A stretch of DNA of 64,000 nucleotides. It comes from Bacteroidota bacterium (GTDB taxonomy: Bacteria; Bacteroidota; Bacteroidia; Bacteroidales; CAIWKO01). A program made the position numbers and the translations under genes. The notes under the pieces were generated by a model that made no database searches, had not been told where the DNA came from, and saw only the letters and a list, made by a program, of their open reading frames with translations. The stretch covers positions 62,001 through 126,000 of the forward strand of contig JBAXND010000001.1 of assembly GCA_037133915.1 (NCBI GenBank), in the 5' to 3' direction. This document shows, piece by piece, positions 1 through 8,070 of this stretch; positions within the stretch are counted from its first letter, which is position 1; every line of letters starts with the position of its first letter.

Positions 1-1
1 T

Positions 2-580
2 TACATCACCAACATGAATCAGGCTTCAACTTCAGTTAAAACCTTAGCAGGTGTTATTGACCGGGACATCAATAATACAGAAGAGTTTGCTAAATCCGTA
101 AAGGGAGTTTCGGGCGCAGCATCGAACCTCACCGGCGCATACAATAAAGTTGCTGAAAGCATCAACAATGATATCTCGGCAACAGACGAATACATCAAGA
201 GCGTAAAAAGTGCAACCGCATCAGCACAGGATATGGCCAAGAAATATGCACAGAGTGCAGAATCACTTGCCAAATCAGCCGAAGCAATCAACTTCTCAGG
301 CGTTGACGGAAAAAGTTACGGTGAACAAATCCAGAGAATCTCGAAGAACCTTTCAGAACTCAATTCTATCTATGAATTGCAGCTCAAAGGAACCTCCGAC
401 CAGCTCAGCAAATCTAACAAGATGCAGGAGAGCATGGACAAATTCCTTGGTAACCTGAACGATTCCGTTGAGAGCACCGCCAAATACAAAGACCAGGTAG
501 CCGTTTTGGCAAAGAACATTGCAGCCCTGAATCAGGTATATGGTAATATGCTGGCAGCAATGAACGTCAAAACAAATTAA
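2..580 (+). CDS. gldL: GldL, C-terminal part (gliding/T9SS motor protein), cut by the window edge
   Basis: The reading frame is open from base 2, so the start and the N-terminal membrane helices lie outside the window. What remains is a long, polar, helix-forming region rich in Ser, Ala, Asn and Lys, with repeated heptad-like spacing and a C-terminal segment LNQVYGNMLAAM. That ending and the position directly before gldM identify it as GldL. In the family, GldL forms the inner-membrane proton-driven motor of the type IX secretion and gliding machinery together with GldM. The ATG at base 14 is internal and should not be taken as the start. It is followed 42 bases later by gldM on the same strand, consistent with one operon. 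The identification rests on the C-terminal pattern and synteny; the missing half would make it certain. Confidence 0.85.
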   Translation, partial: YITNMNQASTSVKTLAGVIDRDINNTEEFAKSVKGVSGAASNLTGAYNKVAESINNDISATDEYIKSVKSATASAQDMAKKYAQSAESLAKSAEAINFSGVDGKSYGEQIQRISKNLSELNSIYELQLKGTSDQLSKSNKMQESMDKFLGNLNDSVESTAKYKDQVAVLAKNIAALNQVYGNMLAAMNVKTN

Positions 581-622
581 TAGTTCAATTACTAACAATT
601 AAATTCTAATTGAAGTAACATT

Positions 623-2245
623 ATGGGATCAAGTAATTGTCCGGAAACCCCCCGGCAAAGAATGATAGGGATGATGTACCTGGTGTTGACTGCTCTTCTG
701 GCTCTGAATGTGTCTAAGGAAATTCTCGATTCGTTTCTTATTGTGAACGAGAGTCTTGTGATTACGAATGAGAATTTCACCAAGAAGATAGAAGGCAACT
801 ACGCCGCTTTTTCCAAAGCTCTGGCTTTAAGTAAAGCCAAAGTTCAACCATACTATGATAAAGCCATGCAGGCCAAGGCAATTTCAAAAGATATGGTTGA
901 TTTCATTAATAAATGTAAAGCCGATATTATTTCTCTCGAAGGAGGTATTCCTGTAGCTGAAGCCGATACTATCAATATACGTAATGTCAGCGCCAGAGAT
1001 AAATATGATCAGGCAACTCACTATTTCATTGGCGAATCCCAAGACGGTAGCGCCGGACAGGCAGGAGCACTCAAAATAAAAATTCAGGAATTCAAAAAGA
1101 AAATGCTGGATTTGATTGATCCTAAATACCGCAATACCCTAAAACTGGGTTTGAATGTTGAAGGCCCTTTCTACGGTGCTGACGGCGAAAAACACACCTG
1201 GGAGATGCATAACTTCTACCATACTATTATGGCTGCCGATGTTGTTATTCTTAATAAACTCATCGCTGAAGTGAAAAATGCCGAATTTGATGTGGTTGCA
1301 CAACTTTATACTGCTATCAATGTTGAAGACTTCAAATTTGACCAGATTGGCGCGAAAGTAGTGCCGAAATCTACTTACGTGCTCACAGGCGAAAGCTTTG
1401 AAGCAGATATTTTTGTGGCTGCATATGATACAAAACAAACACCGGAGATTATTGTTGGTTCAGCGGTTGATTCAAATACTTATGAAATCAGCGGCGAAAA
1501 AATCACTGTTGAAGGTGTCAATGGTGTTGGTAAACTGAAACTCGGTGCCGGCGGCATTGGTGTAAGAACCTATGGTGGCGTTATTAACGTAACAAACCCA
1601 AGCGGTGGTACAAAATCTTACCCTTTCAGCGGCGAGTATGTAGTAGCACAGCCTTCTGCAACCATTTCTCCGACCAAAATGAACGTGTTCTATATTGGTG
1701 TTCCGAACCCGGTTTCTATTTCTGTTCCCGGCGTTGCAAATGCTAATGTCAGAGTAACCATTACCGGTGGTGGTGGATCAATAGCCAAAGCTGCCGGCGA
1801 CGGACAGTACACGGTTACTGTTACTACACCAACAACTGCAGCATCTATGTGTAAAGTTACGGTGTCGGCAGCTATGGGCGGCAGTACACGAAGTATGGGA
1901 AGCATGGACTTTCGCGTAAAACGCGTTCCTGATCCCGTTGCATACATTGCCGGAACCAAAGGCGGCCCAGTGAGCAAAGGCGCTCTGATGGCTTCACCAC
2001 TGATTCCGAGAATGGAAAACTTCGATTTTGACTTGCAATTTACCATCATTTCTTTCTCTCTTACAATGAGCAAACAAGGTGACCTTGTAACAAAACAAAC
2101 CACCGGCAACCAGCTCTCGGCTGAAATGAAATCAATGATTCAGAATGCAGGCAAAAATCAAAAAGTATATATTGAAGATATTAAGGCCAAAGGTCCTGAC
2201 GGCTCTACCCGTAATTTAGGTACCATCAGTCTTAAGATCATCTAA
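623..2245 (+). CDS. gldM: GldM (PorM), gliding motility / T9SS periplasmic shaft protein
   Basis: A 540-residue protein whose N-terminus holds a single hydrophobic helix at about residues 14-40 (containing MMYLVLTALLALNVS), followed by a large periplasmic part. This matches GldM: one inner-membrane helix that pairs with GldL, and four periplasmic domains reaching to the outer-membrane GldK/GldN ring. The early motif RQRMIGMMYLVLTALLALNV is typical of the family. The C-terminal half is rich in Gly, Val and Thr with alternating hydrophobics, as expected for the beta domains. The length is close to the usual 500-540. It sits between gldL and gldN with short gaps, so cotranscription is very likely. 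Role (known for the family): couples proton flow in the inner membrane to protein export and gliding. Confidence 0.93.
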   Translation: MGSSNCPETPRQRMIGMMYLVLTALLALNVSKEILDSFLIVNESLVITNENFTKKIEGNYAAFSKALALSKAKVQPYYDKAMQAKAISKDMVDFINKCKADIISLEGGIPVAEADTINIRNVSARDKYDQATHYFIGESQDGSAGQAGALKIKIQEFKKKMLDLIDPKYRNTLKLGLNVEGPFYGADGEKHTWEMHNFYHTIMAADVVILNKLIAEVKNAEFDVVAQLYTAINVEDFKFDQIGAKVVPKSTYVLTGESFEADIFVAAYDTKQTPEIIVGSAVDSNTYEISGEKITVEGVNGVGKLKLGAGGIGVRTYGGVINVTNPSGGTKSYPFSGEYVVAQPSATISPTKMNVFYIGVPNPVSISVPGVANANVRVTITGGGGSIAKAAGDGQYTVTVTTPTTAASMCKVTVSAAMGGSTRSMGSMDFRVKRVPDPVAYIAGTKGGPVSKGALMASPLIPRMENFDFDLQFTIISFSLTMSKQGDLVTKQTTGNQLSAEMKSMIQNAGKNQKVYIEDIKAKGPDGSTRNLGTISLKII

Positions 2246-2267
2246 TAAAAACACTTAATCCTTTAAT

Positions 2268-2276
2268 AAAGGAGGT
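2268..2276 (+). promoter_or_regulatory. Strong Shine-Dalgarno-like site before gldN
   Basis: AAAGGAGGT lies 3 bases before the gldN ATG at 2280. Bacteroidota genes usually lack a recognisable Shine-Dalgarno sequence, and the neighbouring gldM start has none, so a near-complete anti-16S match here is unusual. It supports the start choice for gldN. Confidence 0.55.
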
Positions 2277-2279
2277 TAT

Positions 2280-3131
2280 ATGAAAAAACTTTTGGCAGTG
2301 CTTTCGATAACAGGATGCTTTCTCCTGCTTCTGCAGAGCGCCCATGCGCAAAACAATAACACCCCGCGCGATGGTGTGTATGATAAAGTTCATATTGGTC
2401 AGCGGGAGCCCGTTCCTTATCCTTCACTCAGGGAAGCCGATGTGATGTGGTCGAAAAGAATTTGGCGCGTCATTGACATGAGACAAAAGATGAACCTCCC
2501 CATGTTTTACCCTATTGAGGAAATGGCCGGTCGTAAAAGTCTGATGCAGATTATTTATGGTGCAGTAAAAGAAGGCTCAATACATGCTTATGATGCAGGT
2601 AACGAGGAATTCCTGACACTACTTGCTCCCGATGTTCTGCTGAAATCTCTTGATAAGCAAGATACAATGAAACTTACAAGAGCTGAGCCGCCTTACGATG
2701 AATATGATTCTGTTATTTCGAACCCTTTCAGAGCTTCTGATGTATATCTTATCAGGGTGAAGGAAGACTGGTTCTTCGATAAACAACGTTCCGTAATGGA
2801 TGTACGTATTTTGGGTCTGTGTCCGATTCTTGAGGATTATGACGTGGTTACCGGCGAATTCAGAGGCTATAAGCCATTGTTCTGGGTTTATTTTCCGGAA
2901 TGCCGCCAGATATTTGCCAAAAACGACGTGTTCAATAAATGGAATGATGCAGAACGCAGATCGTATGACGACATTTTTATGAAACGAATGTTCGGCAGCT
3001 ATATCTACAAAGAAAGCAACGTATATGACCGCAGGGTTATTCAATATGCCAAAGGCATGGATGGCTTGCTTGAAGCTGACCGCATAAAAGGGGAGCTGTT
3101 CCGCATGGAACATGACCTCTGGGAATACTAG
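2280..3131 (+). CDS. gldN: GldN (PorN), gliding motility / T9SS ring-associated protein
   Basis: A 283-residue protein with a clear signal peptide (about residues 1-23, cleavage after SAHAQ). The mature part begins with a segment typical of GldN (REPVPYPSLREADVMWSKRIWR), and the family motif region with DxMFLIRVKEDW-like and RILGLCPI-like stretches is present. Known role: GldN/PorN is a periplasmic partner of the outer-membrane lipoprotein GldK and of the tip of GldM, and is needed for T9SS secretion. It is the last gene of the gldLMN run and is followed directly by a strong terminator, so the operon ends here. The usual next gene in some genomes (a second gldN-like copy) is absent. Confidence 0.93.
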   Translation: MKKLLAVLSITGCFLLLLQSAHAQNNNTPRDGVYDKVHIGQREPVPYPSLREADVMWSKRIWRVIDMRQKMNLPMFYPIEEMAGRKSLMQIIYGAVKEGSIHAYDAGNEEFLTLLAPDVLLKSLDKQDTMKLTRAEPPYDEYDSVISNPFRASDVYLIRVKEDWFFDKQRSVMDVRILGLCPILEDYDVVTGEFRGYKPLFWVYFPECRQIFAKNDVFNKWNDAERRSYDDIFMKRMFGSYIYKESNVYDRRVIQYAKGMDGLLEADRIKGELFRMEHDLWEY

Positions 3132-3135
3132 AATT

Positions 3136-3168
3136 AAAAAAAAACCGGCATCTGCCGGTTTTTTTTTG
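3136..3168 (+). terminator. Rho-independent terminator after gldN
   Basis: AAAACCGGCA (3141-3150), a two-base loop TC, and TGCCGGTTTT (3153-3162) form a perfect 10-bp stem continued by A/T pairs and a T-run. It begins 4 bases after the gldN stop and ends the gld operon. Confidence 0.85.
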
Positions 3169-3307
3169 CCCGTATTATACACAAGAGTTTTTCTCCATTT
3201 GCATTCATTTTAATTGAAGCTGTTAATATCGCGCTGTTAAAACTTTTATCATCATTGCTGCGTTAAACATAAAATATTATTCTATTTTCGCTGTATAGGA
3301 TTTGGCT

Positions 3308-4588
3308 ATGGCAGAACGTTGGAAAAAAATATCGTTTAAGGGTTGGCGGAAATTACTCATTTCCCTGTATTCGGTATTTTTTATTTGCCTGGTATTGCTC
3401 ATGTTTCCCTTTGCAAGCAGCCAGAATCAAAGCCAAAAAGACAAGCTTCTCGATAAAAAGAAGCAAATTGAATCCGAAATAGAATACTATAAACAGCTGC
3501 TTTCCGACACCAAAAAATCAAAAGAGCTTTCGCTGAATCAGGTGAACCTGCTTAAAAATAAAATATCAAAACGCGAAGACCTGATTGATGAGATAAATTC
3601 AGAAGTTGGACTTATTGACCAACAGATAAGTGAGAATAATCAAGAGATTCAGAAGCATCAGGAAAATTTGCAGGTGCTTAAAGATGAATATGCCCGAATG
3701 ATTTATAACGCTTATAAAAGCCGTCACGCCTACACACGACTGATGTTTATTTTCGCTTCAGATGATTTTGACCAGGCATACCAGCGCCTGCGCTATTTTC
3801 AGCAATACAATGATTATCGCCGCAGGCAGGTAGAACTCATTGCTGAAACTCAGGGTCAGATAATTCTGAAAAATCAGGATCTCAAGCAGGAGAAGGAAAA
3901 CAAGAACCAGTTGCTGCAATCAAATGAGCAGGAAAAAGAAAAACTTGCCCTCGAAAAAGCTGAAAAAGACAATGCTTTGAAAGGCCTTAAAAAGAAGGAA
4001 TCGGAAATTAAAAAAGCGCTCAATGAAAAGAAGGCGGAAGCGGCTAAACTTAAAGGAAAAATTGAATCACTGATTTCTGAGGAAATCAATAAATCGGCCA
4101 GGAAAACGAATAAAACGGTAACGGCTACTACTACCGCGCGGACAGTGCTTACACCGGAAGAAAAGGTGCTGTCTGATAATTTCATCAGTAATAAAGGGAA
4201 ACTGCCCTGGCCTGTTGAATCAGGCGTTATCAGCAGTTCTTTTGGTGAACATCCGCATGCGGTACTTGATGGTATTATGGTGAAAAATAATGGTATCGAC
4301 ATTGCAACCAAAAAAGGAAGTTCGGCAAGAGCGGTATTCAACGGCATTGTTACAAGCATCATTGTTATTACAAATACGAATAAAGCAGTGCTTATCCGCC
4401 ATGGCGATTACTTTACTGTCTACTCTAATCTTGAATCGGTAAGTGTGAGCAAAGGTCAGAATGTTAGTACGAAACAACGCATTGGAACGGTATATACCGG
4501 CGATTCTGACGGGAAAACAGAACTTCATTTTGAAGTTTGGGAAGGAAAGCTCTTGTGTAATCCTGCCATTTGGCTTGCAGGACGGTAG
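3308..4588 (+). CDS. EnvC-like murein hydrolase activator (coiled coil plus degenerate LytM/M23 domain)
   Basis: About 426 residues from the ATG at 3308; an in-frame TTG two codons earlier is less likely. Order of parts: a hydrophobic signal/anchor helix (about 16-36), a long Lys/Glu/Gln-rich coiled coil (about 40-265) and a C-terminal LytM (peptidase M23) fold (about 305-420). In active LytM enzymes zinc is held by H-x(n)-D and an HxH motif. Here the first site reads NNGIDIA (His replaced, Asp kept) and the last reads ELHFEVW (first His of HxH replaced by Glu). The domain is therefore probably not a peptidase, which is the arrangement in EnvC, which activates amidases at the division septum. 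The role as an amidase activator is inferred from architecture. It stands alone after the gld terminator. Confidence 0.8.
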   Translation: MAERWKKISFKGWRKLLISLYSVFFICLVLLMFPFASSQNQSQKDKLLDKKKQIESEIEYYKQLLSDTKKSKELSLNQVNLLKNKISKREDLIDEINSEVGLIDQQISENNQEIQKHQENLQVLKDEYARMIYNAYKSRHAYTRLMFIFASDDFDQAYQRLRYFQQYNDYRRRQVELIAETQGQIILKNQDLKQEKENKNQLLQSNEQEKEKLALEKAEKDNALKGLKKKESEIKKALNEKKAEAAKLKGKIESLISEEINKSARKTNKTVTATTTARTVLTPEEKVLSDNFISNKGKLPWPVESGVISSSFGEHPHAVLDGIMVKNNGIDIATKKGSSARAVFNGIVTSIIVITNTNKAVLIRHGDYFTVYSNLESVSVSKGQNVSTKQRIGTVYTGDSDGKTELHFEVWEGKLLCNPAIWLAGR

Positions 4589-4657
4589 TCCGTTGCATTT
4601 ATAGCAGTCTTTTCAGATTATTATCCGGATTGATTAAATCATTAAACGCATGTTATT

Positions 4658-5335
4658 ATGAATACAACTCCTAAAGCATTGCTCGTTGGAGCTTCGGGGC
4701 TCATCGGAAAACAGTGTCTCAATCTGCTTTTATCGGATCCGTATTATTCGGAAGTAGAAATATGGGTGCGCAAAAGCCTTTCAGTTTCCCATCCTAAACT
4801 TAAGGAAACGATCATTGATTTTGATACAATGGAGGCACAGACAACTGAAGCAAGAAGCCTATTCTGCTGTTTGGGCACGACTATTAAAAGAGCCGGTTCC
4901 CAGCAGGCATTTGTTAAAGTAGATCATGATTACGTGATGAGTTTGGCCAAGGTTGCCAAAAAATCAGGCGCACACAATTTTCTTGTAATATCATCAATCG
5001 GGGCAAATTCGGCTTCAGGAAATTTTTACCTGCGAACCAAAGGAACAATGGAAGATGATTTAAAAACTGCCGGCATTCCGGCGGTGAGCATTCTCCGACC
5101 ATCATTTCTAATGGGTCACCGCGACGAGAAACGCACCGGAGAGGCCATTGCAAAAGTTATAATGAGCATCTTCGGCTTTTTAATGGTCGGCGGATTGAGG
5201 AAATACAGGGGCATCCGCGATACCGTTGTTGCAAAAGCAATGATTCATCTCTCAAAACAAGAATTGACCGGGTTTAATATTGTTGAATCAGGCATTTTAC
5301 AAGGATTGGGAAGAGAGACTTCTGAACAGGGCTGA
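4658..5335 (+). CDS. Atypical short-chain dehydrogenase/reductase (TIP30/HTATIP2-like NAD(P)H-binding protein)
   Basis: A 225-residue Rossmann protein. The N-terminal GASGLIG (residues 11-17) is the GxxGxxG dinucleotide-binding loop, and the SDR pair Tyr124-x3-Lys128 (YLRTK) with Ser112/113 is present, so the catalytic residues are intact. The length and the sequence around LVISSIGANSASGNFYLRTKG resemble the small atypical SDRs related to human HTATIP2 and bacterial NAD-dependent epimerase-like oxidoreductases. The substrate is unknown. It lies 69 bases after the EnvC-like gene and 63 before the GH3 gene on the same strand, so it may be cotranscribed with either; no terminator is visible on either side. 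Confidence 0.75.
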   Translation: MNTTPKALLVGASGLIGKQCLNLLLSDPYYSEVEIWVRKSLSVSHPKLKETIIDFDTMEAQTTEARSLFCCLGTTIKRAGSQQAFVKVDHDYVMSLAKVAKKSGAHNFLVISSIGANSASGNFYLRTKGTMEDDLKTAGIPAVSILRPSFLMGHRDEKRTGEAIAKVIMSIFGFLMVGGLRKYRGIRDTVVAKAMIHLSKQELTGFNIVESGILQGLGRETSEQG

Positions 5336-5362
5336 TTTATTTATTGGACAAAAAGAATTCTG

Positions 5363-5376
5363 CCGTAATTTTACGG
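5363..5376 (+). promoter_or_regulatory. Inverted repeat upstream of the GH3 gene, possible operator
   Basis: CCGTAA-TT-TTACGG is a perfect 6-bp inverted repeat with a 2-base spacer, 22 bases before the GH3 start. There is no T-run, so it is not a terminator; it could be a repressor site or a small leader hairpin. Function is a guess. Confidence 0.25.
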
Positions 5377-5398
5377 TAAGTTTCAATCAAAGCATAAT

Positions 5399-6925
5399 AT
5401 GGCTATTCTGAATTCTGTTTTATCGTGGCTGATGAAGAAAAGGATGCATCAGATCGAGCTTTTTCTGATGTACCCCGTTGATGTGCAGCAGGAATGGCTG
5501 AGGCGATTGATGCTGTCGGCAAAAGAAACGGAATGGGGTTTAAAATATGATTACTTCTCGATTACGCGCCCTTCACAATTTAGGGAACGGGTGCCTGTAA
5601 GTACTTACGAAGAAATAAAACCCTACATTGACCGTGTGAGACGCGGTGAGCAGAATATTCTCTGGCCTCAGGATATTAAATGGTTTGCAAAAAGCTCGGG
5701 GACTACCGGCGATAAAAGTAAGTATATTCCGGTTAGCGAAGATTCTGTTGAAGAATGCCATTTTAAAGGCGGTAAAGACCTTCTTACCATTTATTGCACC
5801 CTGTACCCCGAAACACGTATTTTCGACGGTAAAGGGCTTATGCTGGGTGGTAGTCACAGTGCCGGAGAATATGGCAATGAAGTTTACTATGGCGACCTTT
5901 CAGCTATTTTGATGCAAAATATGCCATTCTGGGCACAGTACATCCGTACACCCGAACTGAGTGTTGCCCTGATGGATGAATGGGAAGAAAAAATAGACCT
6001 GATGGCAGAGCTTACCATCAAGGAAAATGTTACCAATATTTCGGGCGTTCCTTCATGGACACTCGTGCTGCTGCAACGAATCCTTCAGGTTACCGGCAAG
6101 AATAATATTCTGGAAGTATGGCCGGGACTTGAAGTGTATTTTCACGGAGGCGTTTCTCTGACACCCTACCGCGAACAGTTTCACAGGCTGCTGCCCGGCA
6201 GCCAGGTTGCTTATATTGAAACATACAATGCCTCGGAAGGGTTCTTCGGGTTGCAGGACAGGATTGGTGCCGATGATATGCTGCTGATGCTTGATTATGG
6301 CGTGTATTACGAGTTTATGCCACTTGACCAGCTTGGACTTGCGTTTCCGAAAACACTCGGGCTCGACGAAGTAAGCCTGCACACCAATTATGCCTTGATT
6401 ATTTCAACCAACAGCGGTCTGTGGCGCTATCTTATCGGCGATACCATACAGTTCACTTCACTCGATCCGTTTCGTATCCGCATTACCGGAAGGACCAAAA
6501 ATTTCATAAATGTATATGGTGAGGAACTGATGATTGATAATGCAGATATGGCGCTGGACACTGCCTGTAAAAAGACCGGCGCTTCTGTAAAAGAATATAC
6601 CGCTGCCCCCGCAGCAAAAGCAGAAATTGGAGGCGCTGCGCATGAATGGGCTATTGAGTTTGTTGAAGTGCCACAAAATCTGGGATATTTTACAGAAGTA
6701 TTCGACAACGCTCTGAAAGCCTTGAACTCCGACTATGAAGCAAAACGATACAAAAACATGGTGCTTCACGAGCCTTTGATAACGGTACTTCCCGAAGGCT
6801 CTTTTTATAACTGGATGAAACATAAAGGAAAGCTGGGTGGCCAAAATAAAGTACCACGCCTGTACAATGACCGCCGATATATTGACGACCTGCTGATGAT
6901 TGTTATTAATAAAGTCGGATTATGA
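5399..6925 (+). CDS. GH3 family acyl-adenylating / amido-synthetase-like protein
   Basis: A 508-residue protein of the GH3 superfamily, the fold of plant auxin and jasmonate conjugating enzymes within the adenylate-forming group. The three ATP/AMP-binding motifs can be seen: SSGTTGDKSKYIP (from about residue 99), YNASEGFFG, and GLWRYLIGDTIQF followed by ITGRTKNFINVYGEEL. Plant GH3 enzymes adenylate an acyl acid and join it to an amino acid. Bacterial members are common in Bacteroidota but their substrates are not established, so only ATP-dependent acyl activation is inferred here. The stop overlaps the start of the next gene (ATGA), implying translational coupling. An inverted repeat lies just upstream. 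Confidence 0.88.
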   Translation: MAILNSVLSWLMKKRMHQIELFLMYPVDVQQEWLRRLMLSAKETEWGLKYDYFSITRPSQFRERVPVSTYEEIKPYIDRVRRGEQNILWPQDIKWFAKSSGTTGDKSKYIPVSEDSVEECHFKGGKDLLTIYCTLYPETRIFDGKGLMLGGSHSAGEYGNEVYYGDLSAILMQNMPFWAQYIRTPELSVALMDEWEEKIDLMAELTIKENVTNISGVPSWTLVLLQRILQVTGKNNILEVWPGLEVYFHGGVSLTPYREQFHRLLPGSQVAYIETYNASEGFFGLQDRIGADDMLLMLDYGVYYEFMPLDQLGLAFPKTLGLDEVSLHTNYALIISTNSGLWRYLIGDTIQFTSLDPFRIRITGRTKNFINVYGEELMIDNADMALDTACKKTGASVKEYTAAPAAKAEIGGAAHEWAIEFVEVPQNLGYFTEVFDNALKALNSDYEAKRYKNMVLHEPLITVLPEGSFYNWMKHKGKLGGQNKVPRLYNDRRYIDDLLMIVINKVGL

Positions 6926-7731
6926 AAGGAACTTCCAGAAAAATATTCTTAAGCGTTATGCTGCTTGTCGCGATGCTTTCGGCAAGCGGGCAGAACGGAT
7001 GGCAGTTTATAGATTCAATCCCTGCTAAAGGCGATTATATTATTTCTGATGAACTCGGTTTCGTATATCTGATAAACGGAAATCAGGTAAGCCGTTACGA
7101 CATGTATGGAAATCTTACCGGAACCTACTGTAAGCTCATCGACGGTCCAATAACCTGCGCAGATGCCAGCGATCCGCTCAAAATACTTCTTTTTTATAAT
7201 GACTATGGCCGGATAAAATTTTTAGATAAAACGATGTCGGCTCAGGGAAGCGATATCAGTCTGGCGCCTCTGGGTTTTCAGTCGGCAAGTCTTGCATGCC
7301 TGTCATACCAGAACGCTTTTTGGATATATGATCCCTCATCGGTGCAATTGGTGCGGTTTACCAATGCCTTGCAGCAAGACCAGATTACCGGAAATATCAA
7401 CCAGATTACAGGTTTCGAAATTCATCCCAATGCCTTGTTTGAAGCGGGCAATACGGTGTATCTGAAAGATACTGCGCGGGGCATTCTGATGTTTGACCGC
7501 TATGGAGCCTATTTGCGCTGCCTGCCATTCCTGAAGGTGAAATGGTTTACGGTAAAGGATGATAATCTCATTTTTTTAACGGGCAATGAGTTGCATAGCT
7601 ACAACATGAAATCAAAAGAGGAAGCAATATCCATGCTGCCAATAACCGATATTGCATCGGTGGCATACGAAAACGGAATGCTCTTCGCCCTGAAAAGGGG
7701 AAGTTTATACATTTATTCGGTAAAAAAGTAA
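6922..7731 (+). CDS. Secreted protein of unknown function, possibly beta-propeller-like
   Basis: A 269-residue protein with an N-terminal signal peptide (about 1-23, cleavage near SASGQ). The mature part is made of short beta-strand-like stretches with repeated aromatic/Asp/Gly turns, such as FVYLINGNQVSRYDMYGNLTGTY, which resembles the blades of NHL/WD-type propellers; no catalytic motif is visible. There is no lipobox and no T9SS sorting domain, so it should be periplasmic or secreted. Its ATG overlaps the stop of the GH3 gene, so the two are almost certainly made together, yet one is cytoplasmic and the other exported. I do not recognise a named family. It ends one base before the convergent biotin carrier gene, leaving no room for a terminator. 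Confidence 0.65.
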   Translation: MKGTSRKIFLSVMLLVAMLSASGQNGWQFIDSIPAKGDYIISDELGFVYLINGNQVSRYDMYGNLTGTYCKLIDGPITCADASDPLKILLFYNDYGRIKFLDKTMSAQGSDISLAPLGFQSASLACLSYQNAFWIYDPSSVQLVRFTNALQQDQITGNINQITGFEIHPNALFEAGNTVYLKDTARGILMFDRYGAYLRCLPFLKVKWFTVKDDNLIFLTGNELHSYNMKSKEEAISMLPITDIASVAYENGMLFALKRGSLYIYSVKK

Positions 7732-7732
7732 T

Positions 7733-8059
7733 TTATTTCAGCTCTACCAGCACCTCGTTTTTGGGAACGCGTTCGCCAACCTTCACATTCACTTTTGCAA
7801 CAACACCATTGAAGGGGGCGAGAATCTCGTTAATCATTTTCATGGCTTCCAATCCCACAAGTTTATCGCCTTTTTTTACTTTCTGACCCGGTTTCACATA
7901 TACACTCTGTATGGTACCGGGAATAAAAGCCAAAAGCAATTTAGGATTCGTAGGCTCATAGTGCTTGCGTTCCCTGAATTTTTTTGTCAGAAGGGTTTTA
8001 TAGCGGGTATCCTGCACATACAGTATTTCCCAGGGGATATTTTCTTGTTGTTCTTCCAT
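7733..8059 (-). CDS. Biotin carboxyl carrier protein (biotin/lipoyl attachment domain)
   Basis: A 108-residue protein. The C-terminal 70 residues form a biotinyl domain with the attachment motif EAMKM; the biotinylated residue is Lys74. Unlike AccB-type carriers it has no long Ala/Pro linker. It is 11 bases downstream of the carboxyltransferase gene on the same strand, so it is the carrier for that enzyme: CO2 is carried on biotin and transferred to or from an acyl-CoA. In Bacteroidota such small carriers serve propionyl-CoA carboxylase or the sodium-pumping methylmalonyl-CoA decarboxylase. No biotin carboxylase or membrane decarboxylase subunit is present in the window, so which of the two applies cannot be decided here. 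Confidence 0.9.
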   Translation of the reverse strand: MEEQQENIPWEILYVQDTRYKTLLTKKFRERKHYEPTNPKLLLAFIPGTIQSVYVKPGQKVKKGDKLVGLEAMKMINEILAPFNGVVAKVNVKVGERVPKNEVLVELK

Positions 8060-8070
8060 TCAATGTTTGA

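Noticed and set aside
2619..3182. 187-codon minus-strand frame opposite gldN, running across the terminator
   Set aside because: It starts inside a terminator and overlaps a clear gldN product.
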